Of a DNA stretch of 38,080 nt, positions 1 through 7,739 are shown in pieces. The notes under the pieces are model-generated. The model did not search any database, had not been told where the DNA came from, and saw nothing but the letters and a program-made list of their open reading frames with translations. The position numbers and the translations under genes were made by a program. Position 1 is the stretch's first letter. Each line of letters opens with the position of its first letter. The stretch covers positions 1 to 38,080 of the forward strand of contig JAFWDI010000021.1 in NCBI GenBank assembly GCA_017513125.1, given 5' to 3'. The DNA comes from Lachnospiraceae bacterium (GTDB taxonomy: Bacteria > Bacillota > Clostridia > Lachnospirales > Lachnospiraceae).

Positions 1-164
1 AATTTCCATTCAACTTCTGAACTTCCCTCAAGGACTTTCGCCCTTTTCTTCGGAATCGTTCAGGAACCGTTTGGAATGCACTGTTCAGTTATCAAGGTAC
101 CGTTTCCGCCGCCCTTTTTCCGGGCGAGCTTTGCTATCTTACCAAACCTGTTTAATCGTGTCAA
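1..164 (-). promoter_or_regulatory. Probable rRNA operon promoter and leader
   Basis: On the minus strand a TTGACA box (159-164) and a TAAGAT box (136-141) are separated by exactly 17 bp. The transcribed side continues to the window edge without a gene. It holds a short hairpin of CGCCC and GGGCG near 104-125 and the stretch around 75-105 (ACCTTGATAACTGAACAG) that resembles the leader before 16S rRNA in many Clostridia. The rRNA itself is outside the window, so the operon identity is inferred from the leader only. Confidence 0.6.
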
Positions 165-228
165 CACCTTTTTGAAGAAAATTTTTTCCTGTCTTCTCGG
201 ATACATTCTGTCCTCGTTTCGGATACAA

Positions 229-271
229 AAAACACCGCTGCTTCTTATATAAGGAAGACTTGCGGTGTTTT
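229..271 (-). terminator. Intrinsic terminator after the ASCH-GGCT gene
   Basis: AAAACACCGC (229-238) pairs with GCGGTGTTTT (262-271), and the interior contains a further CTTC/GAAG pairing. On the minus strand the stem is followed by a T run. It ends the leftward operon that finishes at 305 and insulates the rRNA promoter beyond it. Confidence 0.8.
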
Positions 272-304
272 CTGCGAACGGCCAGTCGGCGCCGAGCCGG
301 AGTA

Positions 305-1588
305 TCAGATTTTTCCGCGGCATGCCCGCACATACCGCGCTGCGTCCTTCTCCGTGTACCCACACTCCTCGTGCAGCGCCCTCACGATCAGATCGGTATA
401 CGCCTCGCTGGGCGCCGACGCGGGTCTGCGCGCATGGTTCGTCAGCGTATACACCGGAACGCCGTCCTTCCACCCGATACACAGGAGACTGTCATACCAC
501 GCCGGGCCCGGGCCCTCCTGCAGCTGCACATCCTTCAGCTGCCCGTAAGTGATCTTATATCGGCGCATGTGGACCCGCCCGCGACCCGACGGGTCATAGA
601 ACGCCACACCCGCGCCCCAGGTACCGGAATGGTTCGCGAAGTAGACCTCCCCGGGATAATTATGCACATCGTCCTCCGCCCAGAGCGTCCGGTCGCGGCA
701 TCCGCGATAACTCTTTCCGTTCTCCCTGCAGACGCCGCCCTCGATATAACACCGGAAGCGGTCGGCCTTCAGGTTCGATCCGTAGCAGGCGTACCAGACC
801 GGCGCATCGTCCGACGCGCCCCACCAGGCCTCGCTCGCGCCGCGGACCTGTCCCGCGTATATATACGCTTCCGCGGTCAATGCTCCGTCCTCGAGCACCG
901 CGCGGACCATTTCCCTGTGATACAGGCTGCCCTCGCCTTCATACCGGTCCAGCTCATCGATCGTGCGGTCGGGCACGGTCCAGACCTCGCCCAGCACGCT
1001 GCCGCCCGGCTCCGCCACGATCCCGGGAAAGCTTCCCAGATCGTACAGGGCGTATCTGTTCACATACGCCTTCCCCAAGCAGGACCCGGCATCCAGCATC
1101 CATGCCGCGCGCTCCCCTGTCATGAGCGTGCCGTACACGAATACGGTGCGATTGCGTCCTTCATATGGCGCATACACGACCTCGAACTCCTCGCACACCA
1201 CCTGCGCCTGCCCGCTGAACTCCCGCCCGATCGAGGCGAGCTCCCCGGTCAGAAACTCCACATGGACCTTCCGCCAATACTCCAGCGACCGGTCCCCCTC
1301 GCCCTCCTTCCAGGCGTGCTCCGGGGTGACCCGGTCGAACGCGGTCACGTACACCTTCGTCGTTCGTATAATGCACACCGCTTCGTCCCGCGCGTTCAGG
1401 ATGACGCTGAGGTCTCCCTCCTTCGGCAGCGGCTCCCGCTCCTCGAGGTACAGGTCATACGCTGAGCAGGTCGCGGTCTTCACACCCTGCAGCACCAGCT
1501 CCGCCAGGCGGTCCGGCGCGCCCCCGAAGGCCCACGCTTCATATGTGCCGGTTAGACCGGACTGTTTCCAGAGTTCTTCTGCGGTCAT
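305..1588 (-). CDS. ASCH domain fused to two gamma-glutamylcyclotransferase-like domains
   Basis: The protein has about 427 residues from the ATG at 1588, chosen because AAGGAGG lies about 10 bases upstream; an open frame extends to 1630 but lacks such a site. Residues 1-130 look like an ASCH domain, a fold linked to RNA or modified-nucleoside binding. The next block starts with VFVYGTLM, the hallmark of gamma-glutamylcyclotransferase/AIG2-like proteins. A third block starts with WYACYGSNL, a second GGCT-like signature that runs to the C-terminus. GGCT enzymes release 5-oxoproline from gamma-glutamyl compounds, but the substrate here cannot be read from sequence. It is the last gene of a leftward operon with the TIGR04076, small SHOCT-like and methyltransferase genes. 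The three-domain order is unusual. Confidence 0.75.
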   Translation of the reverse strand: MTAEELWKQSGLTGTYEAWAFGGAPDRLAELVLQGVKTATCSAYDLYLEEREPLPKEGDLSVILNARDEAVCIIRTTKVYVTAFDRVTPEHAWKEGEGDRSLEYWRKVHVEFLTGELASIGREFSGQAQVVCEEFEVVYAPYEGRNRTVFVYGTLMTGERAAWMLDAGSCLGKAYVNRYALYDLGSFPGIVAEPGGSVLGEVWTVPDRTIDELDRYEGEGSLYHREMVRAVLEDGALTAEAYIYAGQVRGASEAWWGASDDAPVWYACYGSNLKADRFRCYIEGGVCRENGKSYRGCRDRTLWAEDDVHNYPGEVYFANHSGTWGAGVAFYDPSGRGRVHMRRYKITYGQLKDVQLQEGPGPAWYDSLLCIGWKDGVPVYTLTNHARRPASAPSEAYTDLIVRALHEECGYTEKDAARYVRACRGKI

Positions 1589-1626
1589 GGGGTGCGGTCC
1601 TCCTTCTCGCCGAAGCTTCGACCGGA

Positions 1627-2019
1627 TCATTCGTAATCGATCCTCTCGATCTTAAAGATCACCGGCCGCGTCCCGTCCGAGCAGCACGCGATCATCTCGT
1701 TCTCGCGCTCCATCCAGCCCTGCATGATCGAGCCGCCCTGCAGCCCCGTGTAAATATACCGGGATATGGCGTCCCACAGCTCCGAGCAATGCGGCATCTC
1801 CGGCCCGCCGGCCACCGTCGCCGGATCCGCGTCCGTGTGCACCAGGGTGTTCAGGCCGCAGTGCCAGAAGTCGTCCCGCTCGCCGTCGCGGAAGAACTCG
1901 AAGACGTCTCCGACATGGTAGCAGGGGCAGGGCCCGGACTGCGGATCGGCGCAGTACTGCGCCTGCAGTTCGGGGTAGAGTTTCTTATCGATGACCGTGA
2001 GTCTGACTTTGTGTTTCAT
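1627..2019 (-). CDS. TIGR04076 family protein
   Basis: This 130-residue protein shows the pattern of the small TIGR04076 family: an N-terminal strand (VRLTVIDKK), a cysteine-containing YHVGDVFEF segment, a central CSELWDAI helix and a C-terminal DGTRPVIFKIERI. The family is common in anaerobes and its function is unknown. It has several cysteines (near CADPQSGPCPC and MPHCSE), which could suggest metal binding, though that is inference. AAGGAGG precedes the ATG at 2019. It lies 28 bases after the small gene upstream and 38 bases before the ASCH-GGCT gene, so it is probably in the same operon. Confidence 0.8.
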   Translation of the reverse strand: MKHKVRLTVIDKKLYPELQAQYCADPQSGPCPCYHVGDVFEFFRDGERDDFWHCGLNTLVHTDADPATVAGGPEMPHCSELWDAISRYIYTGLQGGSIMQGWMERENEMIACCSDGTRPVIFKIERIDYE

Positions 2020-2047
2020 GCTGTCCTCCTTGCGGGCAATGCCGGCC

Positions 2048-2230
2048 TCACGCCGGCGTCTCGCCCATCTTCTCCGTCAGGTCGTGCAAGCTCTTCTCAT
2101 ACTGCGCCCGGGAGATGGCTCCCTTTTCCAGGAAGGTCTCGAGCAGTTCTTTTTGTTTTAGATAAAGAAGATGGTTCTTTTCCGAATAGGAATCGTCGTC
2201 CCGGGGAGCCGAATTCAATGGATTATTCAT
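2048..2230 (-). CDS. Small SHOCT-like protein
   Basis: The protein has 60 residues. After a polar N-terminus there is a helical segment (LLYLKQKELLETFLEKGAIS) and then AQYEKSLHDL, resembling the short SHOCT-type oligomerisation motif, in which a helix is followed by G-x-I-[ST]-x-x-[QE]-[FY]. GGGAGG lies just upstream of the ATG at 2230. It sits between the methyltransferase and the TIGR04076 gene in one leftward operon. No catalytic function is expected; a tethering or oligomerising role is a guess. Confidence 0.65.
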   Translation of the reverse strand: MNNPLNSAPRDDDSYSEKNHLLYLKQKELLETFLEKGAISRAQYEKSLHDLTEKMGETPA

Positions 2231-2248
2231 AACATGCCTCCCTTGTCA

Positions 2249-2833
2249 TTATACACCGCCGAGTCCAAACACCAAAATACACTCCCGCTCATCCTCCCCG
2301 CCGAACAAGTCCCTGCAGTCGATCTCGTCCACGAACACCATCTCGTCCACCGTCATCAGCCACGCCACGTACTCGTCGGATGGGTAGTAGAAAAACAGGA
2401 GCGTTTCCCGCCCGTCCCGGGACTCCAGGATCCGGCTCATGACCTTCCGGAGGATCTCCGGGGAGAAGGGATTGAAGAAATAGAAGCGGTCTGCCTCCGC
2501 CGGAACCGGGTATTCCTCCGCCTTCGCGTGGACGAATTCGACCCGCCCGCCGGCAGCCGCGGTCTCCCGGTTCGCGCACGCGGCGCCGTAGATCCGCGCG
2601 TCGTACTCCACGCCGATGCATCGGCAGCGGGTCTGCCGGGCCAGGAAGAAGCCGACGCGGCCCTTGCCGCAACCGTAGTCGAGGACGACATTGCGCTTAT
2701 CGATATAGCCGCTGCGCGCGAGGCGCTCCAGCACCGCGTAGGGCGTCGGTTCGTAAGGGTAACGGTATGAGTCGGCGTTCGTGCTGTCGCGGCCGGTGGT
2801 TCGGATGTTCAGGAGGCGGTCCCAGTCGGCCAT
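2249..2833 (-). CDS. Class I SAM-dependent methyltransferase
   Basis: This 194-residue protein has a glycine-rich SAM-binding motif I, VVLDYGCGKGR, at residues 49-59 and an acidic strand-2 end (GVEYD, 74-78). An FFNPF motif at 119-123 occupies the position of the NPPF/DPPY motif IV seen in methyltransferases acting on amino nitrogens. The substrate is not identifiable. It is the first gene of a leftward operon and is divergent from luxS. A TATAAT box on the minus strand (2866-2871) could be its -10, although no good -35 is visible. The ribosome site (AAAGGGA) is modest. Confidence 0.75.
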   Translation of the reverse strand: MADWDRLLNIRTTGRDSTNADSYRYPYEPTPYAVLERLARSGYIDKRNVVLDYGCGKGRVGFFLARQTRCRCIGVEYDARIYGAACANRETAAAGGRVEFVHAKAEEYPVPAEADRFYFFNPFSPEILRKVMSRILESRDGRETLLFFYYPSDEYVAWLMTVDEMVFVDEIDCRDLFGGEDERECILVFGLGGV

Positions 2834-2865
2834 GGCGGGTCCCTTTCTGTGGAAAATATGGTTCG

Positions 2866-2871
2866 ATTATA
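2866..2871 (-). promoter_or_regulatory. Candidate -10 for the methyltransferase operon
   Basis: The minus strand reads TATAAT here, about 30 bases before the ATG at 2833. The matching -35 region, near 2889-2894, is poor and abuts the inverted repeat at 2894-2920, so activity may depend on a bound protein. Confidence 0.4.
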
Positions 2872-2893
2872 CCCCGGCCGGCGAAAAAATATT

Positions 2894-2920
2894 CTAACAG
2901 CTAAAATATTATGCTGTTAG
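2894..2920. promoter_or_regulatory. Perfect inverted repeat between divergent promoters
   Basis: CTAACAGC (2894-2901) and GCTGTTAG (2913-2920) are perfect arms around an 11-base AT-rich centre. The element lies six bases upstream of the luxS -35 box and next to the -35 region of the divergent methyltransferase promoter. This placement suits an operator for a dimeric regulator. It is not a terminator because no T run follows. Confidence 0.5.
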
Positions 2921-2926
2921 CGAAAG

Positions 2927-2955
2927 ATGACACTTTTTCGCTGCCATAATATAAT
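2927..2955 (+). promoter_or_regulatory. luxS promoter
   Basis: ATGACA (2927-2932) and TATAAT (2950-2955) are spaced by 17 bp, a near-consensus sigma-A promoter. Transcription would start near 2962, leaving a short leader with AAAGGAG (2987-2993) before the luxS ATG. Confidence 0.75.
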
Positions 2956-3000
2956 AGAAGAACTAAGCGATCACCACTCTCGAAGCAAAGGAGAACAGAC

Positions 3001-3525
3001 ATGGAATTGATTCAGAGCTTTTCGGTAGACCACACGCGCGTAGTGCCCGGCATCTTCACCAGCCGGGTCGATCACCTGGGCGAGTACGCCGTCACGACCT
3101 ACGACATCCGCCTGAAGCGGCCGAACAGGGAGCCGGTCGTCGACGTCGGAGCCATGCATTCGCTGGAGCATATCATTGCCACGTTCCTGCGGAACGACCC
3201 CGACTGGAAGGACGACGTGATCTACTGGGGGCCCATGGGCTGCCTGACCGGTTTCTATCTCATCCTGAAGGGCGAGCGCACGCCGCGCGAGGTCTGGCCG
3301 CTGATGCTGGCGGCCTTCCGGGCCGTGAACGACGCGCAGGAGGTGCCCGGCACCGCGCCCGAGAACTGCGGGCATTACCTGATGCATAATCTCGGGATGG
3401 CGAAGTGGTACGCGAATGAGTTCGCCGCGTATCTGGAGGCGAATGCGGACAATGACGACATCTATGAGTATCCGCGGACCGAACGGCTGGTGACGGATGA
3501 CGGGCAGCATTTCTTCGACTCGTGA
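3001..3525 (+). CDS. luxS: S-ribosylhomocysteine lyase LuxS
   Basis: LuxS cleaves S-ribosylhomocysteine to homocysteine and the autoinducer-2 precursor DPD in the activated methyl cycle. The metal-binding motif H53-S-L-E56-H57 and the later Cys123 (ENCGHYLMHN) are present, with catalytic Cys81 in GPMGCLTGFY. The protein has 174 residues, slightly longer than the usual ~157, with an acidic C-terminal extension. It is monocistronic: it has its own promoter and is followed by a strong terminator. A methyltransferase of unknown substrate is divergently transcribed on its left. Confidence 0.97.
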   Translation: MELIQSFSVDHTRVVPGIFTSRVDHLGEYAVTTYDIRLKRPNREPVVDVGAMHSLEHIIATFLRNDPDWKDDVIYWGPMGCLTGFYLILKGERTPREVWPLMLAAFRAVNDAQEVPGTAPENCGHYLMHNLGMAKWYANEFAAYLEANADNDDIYEYPRTERLVTDDGQHFFDS

Positions 3526-3556
3526 GCCGCCCCTGCATTGACGTCTTTACACGAAA

Positions 3557-3590
3557 AAAGACCTGCTCCTTCCGGAGCAGGTCTTTCTTC
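3557..3590. terminator. Bidirectional terminator after luxS
   Basis: A 13-bp stem (3557-3569 with 3574-3586) closes a four-base loop, with T-rich sequence on one side and A-rich sequence on the other. It can serve both luxS and the convergent BceB-type permease gene that ends at 3617. Confidence 0.9.
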
Positions 3591-3616
3591 ATATGGCTTC
3601 GCGCCGTAAGGCGTTC

Positions 3617-5647
3617 CTACGCCACGATCCTGTAGTACGCGTTCGACGTGAGCTTATAGATCGCCGCGTAAAATATACCGCAGATCAGCGCGCAGACGCC
3701 CGCGCTTATCAGGAGCCGCGGCAGGTCGTTGTGGCCGAACAGCATCAGGATCTTGTTGATGAACGGCAGCACGACCGCCAGGTGAACGCACGCGAACACG
3801 ATCGGGATCAGGAACACCGTGAGCATCTGGGAGTTCACGCTCTTTCGGATGTCTCCGCCGGTCATGCCGATCTTCTGCATGATCCCGAACCTGGCCCGGT
3901 CCTCGAAGCCCTCGGAGATCTGCTTATAGTAGATGATCAGCACGCAGGACACGAGGAAGACGACGCTGAGCAGGATGCCCAGATAGAACAGGCCGCCGAA
4001 CATCGCGAGGTATTCCGTGCGCTCGTAAGCCCTGCTCACACACCGGACGCCGAAGAAGTCCCGCGGATAGAGTTCATCCCCCATGCGGCCGTGGAGATCG
4101 TCGCTGAGCTCGTTCTGGCCCGCCTCGTCCAGATCCGTATCGAAGTAGCAGTGCCATTCCCATGTGAGCATCTGACGGCCGCGTGCGTCCGTATAGCCGT
4201 TAAAGAGCGCTCCGACAGTGTCCAGGTCATCCACGACCACGAACAACGTCGAGACGACGGAGCTACCGGCCGCGTAACGGAAGTCGCCGGCACGGGGATC
4301 GAACCTTCCGGCGACGCGGAAGGTCTCGCCGCCGATGCCGAGCTCATCGCCGAAATCGAGGCGGCCCTGAACGCCCACCAGCGCTTCGCCCGCGGACAGC
4401 ACCTCCCGGCTTCCGGTCAGTCTGTTATACGTGTCCGCGTCATAAAAATAGACCTGGGCGACCTTGTCGTAATCGATGGCGGTGATATCGCTCATCGGGT
4501 CCATGTCGGTCCGGAGCCTTCCGTCCTCAAAATACCCCGCCAGGCTGCAGCCGCTGACGCTTATGACATGGTCCGCCTCCGCCCCGAACTCCTCGGTCCG
4601 TTCGAGCAGATCGGCCTGCATCCGCGCGGCGATCTCGTCATACTCCGCGTCATAGCCGTAGTTCATGGCGGAGCAGTTCAGCTGCCCCGGATAGGTGTTT
4701 CGAAGGGTCCCGTCGCAGTTAAAGTACAGCGCGGAGGACGACGACACCATGACCAGGATCATCGTGAGCAGGATGCAGATGGAGGCCAGGCCCGCGCCGT
4801 TTCGCTTCATCCGGTAGGTCATGGAGGACACGGATACGAAGTGGTCCGGCCGGTAGTAGTAGCTCTTATTCTTCTGGAGGATCCTGCAGAGCAGCACGGA
4901 GCCCGCGATGAGCACCAGGTAGGTCCCGATAATGATCAGGACCACCGCCCCGAAGAAGACCAGAAGCGCGGAGACCGGCTGGCTGATCCTGAGCGCGACG
5001 ATGTAGCCGGCCAGAAGGATCACCAGGCCGAGGATGCCCACGAACCAGTTCGACTTCGGGGGCTTTTCGCCCGCCTTTTCGGCATTGACGAGCTGGATCG
5101 CCCGGGAGAAGCCCACCTGCCTGACCGCGTTCAGGAAGATCAGGAGGAAAATGACGCCGTAGACCACTACCGTGGCATAGACCGACGGGAGATGGACGGT
5201 GAACCGGTAACCGGCGCCGGCGCCGACCATTTTCCGGAAGGCGAATTCGGCGAGCTTCGAAAAGCCGATGCCCGCAGCGAGTCCGCCCGCGACAGCGATC
5301 AGCCAGGTGATGGCCGTCTCGAAAAATATGAGGATCCCGAGGTTCCGCCGGTTCATGCCCAGCACGCTGTAGAGGCCGAATTCGCGGAGTCTTCCCTTGA
5401 TAAGCGCTGACTGCGTATAGAACAGGAAGATGGTCCCGAAGATCGCCATTACGACCGTTCCGAGCCGCAGCATGTCTCTGGCGGTGCCGGCGCCCGTGAA
5501 GCCCTCGAGCATATGGGAAAACCCGAGAAAGTGCATGATGTAAAACACCGCGGCCATCAGGATGCACGCGCCGATGTAGGGCAGGTAGAGGCGGCCGTTT
5601 TTGCGCATGCCGCCGAAGGCCAGCCTGGGGTAGAATGCGAGTTTCAT
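3617..5647 (-). CDS. BceB-type ABC transporter permease (FtsX-like)
   Basis: This 676-residue membrane protein has the layout of bacitracin/peptide-resistance permeases of the BceB/VraG class. Hydrophobic segments lie near residues 22-44, 62-78, 105-127, 155-175, 202-222, 228-250 and 282-305. A large soluble, presumably extracellular domain of about 230 residues follows (about 310-545), then three further segments to the C-terminus. Such permeases pair with a BceA ATPase to free lipid II-cycle targets from antimicrobial peptides. Its ATG overlaps the stop of the ATPase gene by four bases. No two-component system, the usual partner, is nearby. Confidence 0.9.
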   Translation of the reverse strand: MKLAFYPRLAFGGMRKNGRLYLPYIGACILMAAVFYIMHFLGFSHMLEGFTGAGTARDMLRLGTVVMAIFGTIFLFYTQSALIKGRLREFGLYSVLGMNRRNLGILIFFETAITWLIAVAGGLAAGIGFSKLAEFAFRKMVGAGAGYRFTVHLPSVYATVVVYGVIFLLIFLNAVRQVGFSRAIQLVNAEKAGEKPPKSNWFVGILGLVILLAGYIVALRISQPVSALLVFFGAVVLIIIGTYLVLIAGSVLLCRILQKNKSYYYRPDHFVSVSSMTYRMKRNGAGLASICILLTMILVMVSSSSALYFNCDGTLRNTYPGQLNCSAMNYGYDAEYDEIAARMQADLLERTEEFGAEADHVISVSGCSLAGYFEDGRLRTDMDPMSDITAIDYDKVAQVYFYDADTYNRLTGSREVLSAGEALVGVQGRLDFGDELGIGGETFRVAGRFDPRAGDFRYAAGSSVVSTLFVVVDDLDTVGALFNGYTDARGRQMLTWEWHCYFDTDLDEAGQNELSDDLHGRMGDELYPRDFFGVRCVSRAYERTEYLAMFGGLFYLGILLSVVFLVSCVLIIYYKQISEGFEDRARFGIMQKIGMTGGDIRKSVNSQMLTVFLIPIVFACVHLAVVLPFINKILMLFGHNDLPRLLISAGVCALICGIFYAAIYKLTSNAYYRIVA

Positions 5648-6513
5648 CTCCGGTCACCTCCCAATGCTGCATGGCCCGAGCCGGCATTGCCCGTACTGAC
5701 ATGGCTCGAGCCGGCATTGCCCGAGCCGGCATTGCCCGTACGATCGCCGCACGATCTGCCGCCGCCCCGCGCGAGGACCGTCAATGTATCGCTGATCGCC
5801 TGATACATCTGCCGGTCGGTCGACTGCCCCCTGTAGATCTGGTGGAAGATCACGCCGTCCCTGATGAAGAGGACGCGCGATGCGTGGGACGCGGCCTTTA
5901 CGGAGTGCGTGACCATCAGGATGGTCTGGCCCGCGTGATTGACCTTCTTAAACAGCGCGAGAAGCTCGTCGGACGACTTCGAATCGAGCGCGCCGGTGGG
6001 CTCGTCCGCCAGGATGATCTTCGGGTGCGTGATGAGCGCCCGCGCGACGGCGGCCCGCTGCTTCTGGCCTCCGGAGACCTCGTAGGGATATTTTTTCAGG
6101 ATGTCGGAGATGCCCAGATCGGCCGCGATCGGGTCCAGGCGGCCCTTCATCTCCGCGTGCTTCTTTCCGGCCAGCACCAGCGGGAGATAGATGTTGTCTT
6201 CCAGGGAGAACGTGTCGAGGAGGTTGAACTCCTGGAATACGAACCCCAGATTATCCCTTCGGAAGCCGGCGACGTTTTTATCCCTCACGCCGGTGAGGTC
6301 CATGCCGTCCAGGATCACCGTGCCTTCCGTGGCCTTGTCGAGGGCAGCGAGGATGTTCAGAAGCGTGGTCTTTCCGGATCCCGACTCGCCCATGATGGCA
6401 ACGTATTCGCCCGGTTCCACTGTAAAACTGACGTCTTTAAGCGCTTCGACGGAGGCGCCGCCGAAACGGGTCTTATAGACTTTTCTGAGATTTCTGGTTT
6501 CGAGCAGGCTCAT
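5644..6513 (-). CDS. BceA-type ABC transporter ATP-binding protein
   Basis: The core is a complete ABC ATPase: Walker A GESGSGKTT (42-50), Q-loop Gln94, signature VSGGQKQR (146-153), Walker B IILADEP (166-172) and a switch histidine in MVTHS. It matches the BceA/VraF/MacB-like class. It should energise the permease downstream, with which it overlaps by four bases. The usual length is about 253 residues; here a 35-residue Gly/Asn/Ala/Ser-rich tail (GNAGSGNAGS and similar) is added, encoded by repeats of a 15-bp unit. AAAGGA lies upstream of the ATG. The tail is probably recent and dispensable, by inference. Confidence 0.92.
   Translation of the reverse strand: MSLLETRNLRKVYKTRFGGASVEALKDVSFTVEPGEYVAIMGESGSGKTTLLNILAALDKATEGTVILDGMDLTGVRDKNVAGFRRDNLGFVFQEFNLLDTFSLEDNIYLPLVLAGKKHAEMKGRLDPIAADLGISDILKKYPYEVSGGQKQRAAVARALITHPKIILADEPTGALDSKSSDELLALFKKVNHAGQTILMVTHSVKAASHASRVLFIRDGVIFHQIYRGQSTDRQMYQAISDTLTVLARGGGRSCGDRTGNAGSGNAGSSHVSTGNAGSGHAALGGDRR
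5678..5737. repeat. 15-bp repeats in the 3' end of the BceA-type gene
   Basis: The unit GAGCCGGCATTGCCC occurs exactly at 5678-5692, 5708-5722 and 5723-5737, the last two in tandem. The spacing of 30 and 15 bp keeps the frame, so the repeats expand the protein tail in five-residue steps. Replication slippage is the likely origin. Confidence 0.85.
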
Positions 6514-6647
6514 GATACATTTTTCCTTTCTCCGGTGTGTTCCTTTTTTCGGTTTGCCTGCTCCAGTATAAAGTTTCCTTTCCCGCCGTTCTTTGAGGCC
6601 TGCCTACACAAATCTTACAAGTCCGTCACGGTTTTTTATCCATACAC

Positions 6648-6683
6648 AAAAAAGACCCGCTCCTCTCGGGGCGGGTCTTTTTC
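6648..6683. terminator. Terminator between the Nif11-like and BceA-type genes
   Basis: AAAAGACCCGC (6650-6660) pairs with GCGGGTCTTTT (6671-6681). On the minus strand the stem is followed by a run of T. It separates the peptide locus from the transporter operon, so the two are probably transcribed independently. Confidence 0.85.
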
Positions 6684-6731
6684 ACGGTCTCTCCGGCGCC
6701 GGTCCGCAGGGATATCGGAACGCGTCGTTTA

Positions 6732-7133
6732 TCATTCGTCTTTATTCGGATCATAATCGTCCGAATTCAATAAATAATCGCAGATGGGCGGATAGATCAG
6801 CGAAGGGCACTCGGTCATTACGAACTGATAGTTGTCACACCCTTCCACCTGTTTTTCGGCGGGAGCGAACAGGTCCTCCGCCGCGCAGCTTCCGCCGGCC
6901 ACCTGAGCGAGTTCGTCCGGGGAGATCTCCCGCATGGCGTCTTCCGCGGCGGCCATGGCTGCCTTAAGTTCTTCCGCCTTGCCGGCGTAGGCCTCTTTCA
7001 GTTCTTCCTTCGTGCATTCATAGCCGAATTTCGCGGCGACCTCCATCAGGCCGTCTTCCTGGTCTTTCCCTTCCGGCAGCTGATACGTTTCCAGGAACTC
7101 CCGGATCTCCGCGTTCCCGGAGATCGCGTCCAA
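6732..7133 (-). CDS. Nif11-like leader peptide (putative RiPP precursor), start codon apparently lost
   Basis: The leader is helical and acidic and ends in ISPDELAQVAGG, typical of Nif11-type RiPP leaders cut after Gly-Gly. The following ~50 residues carry four cysteines (SCAAEDL, EGCDN, TECPS, PICDY), a plausible modified core. The coordinates use a TTG at 7131-7133 that lacks a ribosome site. In frame upstream the sequence reads AAG AGT GCG AAA GAC TTT TTG (from 7151), which would be MSAKDFL, an ideal Nif11 N-terminus, if the AAG were ATG; an in-frame TGA follows at 7158-7160. The gene may therefore be start-lost. No modifying enzyme is seen nearby. A terminator lies downstream. Confidence 0.65.
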   Translation of the reverse strand: MDAISGNAEIREFLETYQLPEGKDQEDGLMEVAAKFGYECTKEELKEAYAGKAEELKAAMAAAEDAMREISPDELAQVAGGSCAAEDLFAPAEKQVEGCDNYQFVMTECPSLIYPPICDYLLNSDDYDPNKDE

Positions 7134-7181
7134 AAAGTCTTTCGCACTCTTTTTGTCTCACGTGCAAATAACGATTCGTCG

Positions 7182-7673
7182 CTAAGCGGTTCTTCCCGCC
7201 CGAATTAAATATCCTTCATAAACAGCCGCTATCGTCGCCGCCGTGCAAACGACCGCGGCACTATATCTGAGATCCACGAATGTCAGCGACAGCGGAAAAA
7301 CGAACAGCAGCCCTCCGGTCACCTTGTTTAATATGGAGTGCACAGCGATGAATTCTCTCTGTCGGATATATCCTGCCGCAATATTCGCCGCTTTAATAAA
7401 AGCGATGACTGCGATCCATATATAGAGCCAGACCGGAATATGCATTACTGGCAGCAGTTTGATCAGGCATACCGCTATGAATACGATATCCGCAGCCGTA
7501 TCCAGCTTTGAACCGAACTCGCTGACAGTACCTGTTTTCCTGGCCACGGCTCCATCGATCATATCGGTGATTCCGGCAGATATATACAGCACAAAAAACG
7601 CCGGAGATAATACCGGGCAAAACAGCAGAACTGCGCTGATAACTATTCGGATTCCGGTTATGATATTTGCCAT
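7182..7673 (-). CDS. CDP-alcohol phosphatidyltransferase family protein
   Basis: This 163-residue membrane protein carries the full family signature D-x2-D-G-x2-A-R-x8-G-x3-D-x3-D, with Asp37, Asp40, Gly41, Ala44, Arg45, Gly54, Asp58 and Asp62. Hydrophobic segments cover most of the rest. Members transfer a phosphatidyl group from CDP-diacylglycerol to an alcohol such as glycerol phosphate, or transfer other CDP-alcohol headgroups. It is shorter than typical PgsA (~180-200), so its substrate is uncertain. It lies between peptide genes on the same strand. A terminator 36 bases upstream leaves almost no room for a promoter, and its ribosome site is weak. A role in the peptide locus is only suggested by position. 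Confidence 0.85.
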   Translation of the reverse strand: MANIITGIRIVISAVLLFCPVLSPAFFVLYISAGITDMIDGAVARKTGTVSEFGSKLDTAADIVFIAVCLIKLLPVMHIPVWLYIWIAVIAFIKAANIAAGYIRQREFIAVHSILNKVTGGLLFVFPLSLTFVDLRYSAAVVCTAATIAAVYEGYLIRAGRTA

Positions 7674-7708
7674 TTTACACCGGTGTCCTCTCGTCGATCG
7701 GAAAAGAG

Positions 7709-7739
7709 AAAGAGCCGGAAGATCATTCTCCGGCTCTTT
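7709..7739. terminator. Terminator between peptide gene 2 and the phosphatidyltransferase gene
   Basis: AAAGAGCCGGA (7709-7719) pairs perfectly with TCCGGCTCTTT (7729-7739). On the minus strand it is followed by TCTCTTTT. It ends transcription of the two leftward peptide genes, or leaks into the phosphatidyltransferase gene. Confidence 0.8.

Noticed and set aside
5678..5737. Short repeats considered as a CRISPR array
   Set aside because: The units are 15 bp, partly in tandem without unique spacers, and lie in frame inside a coding region.
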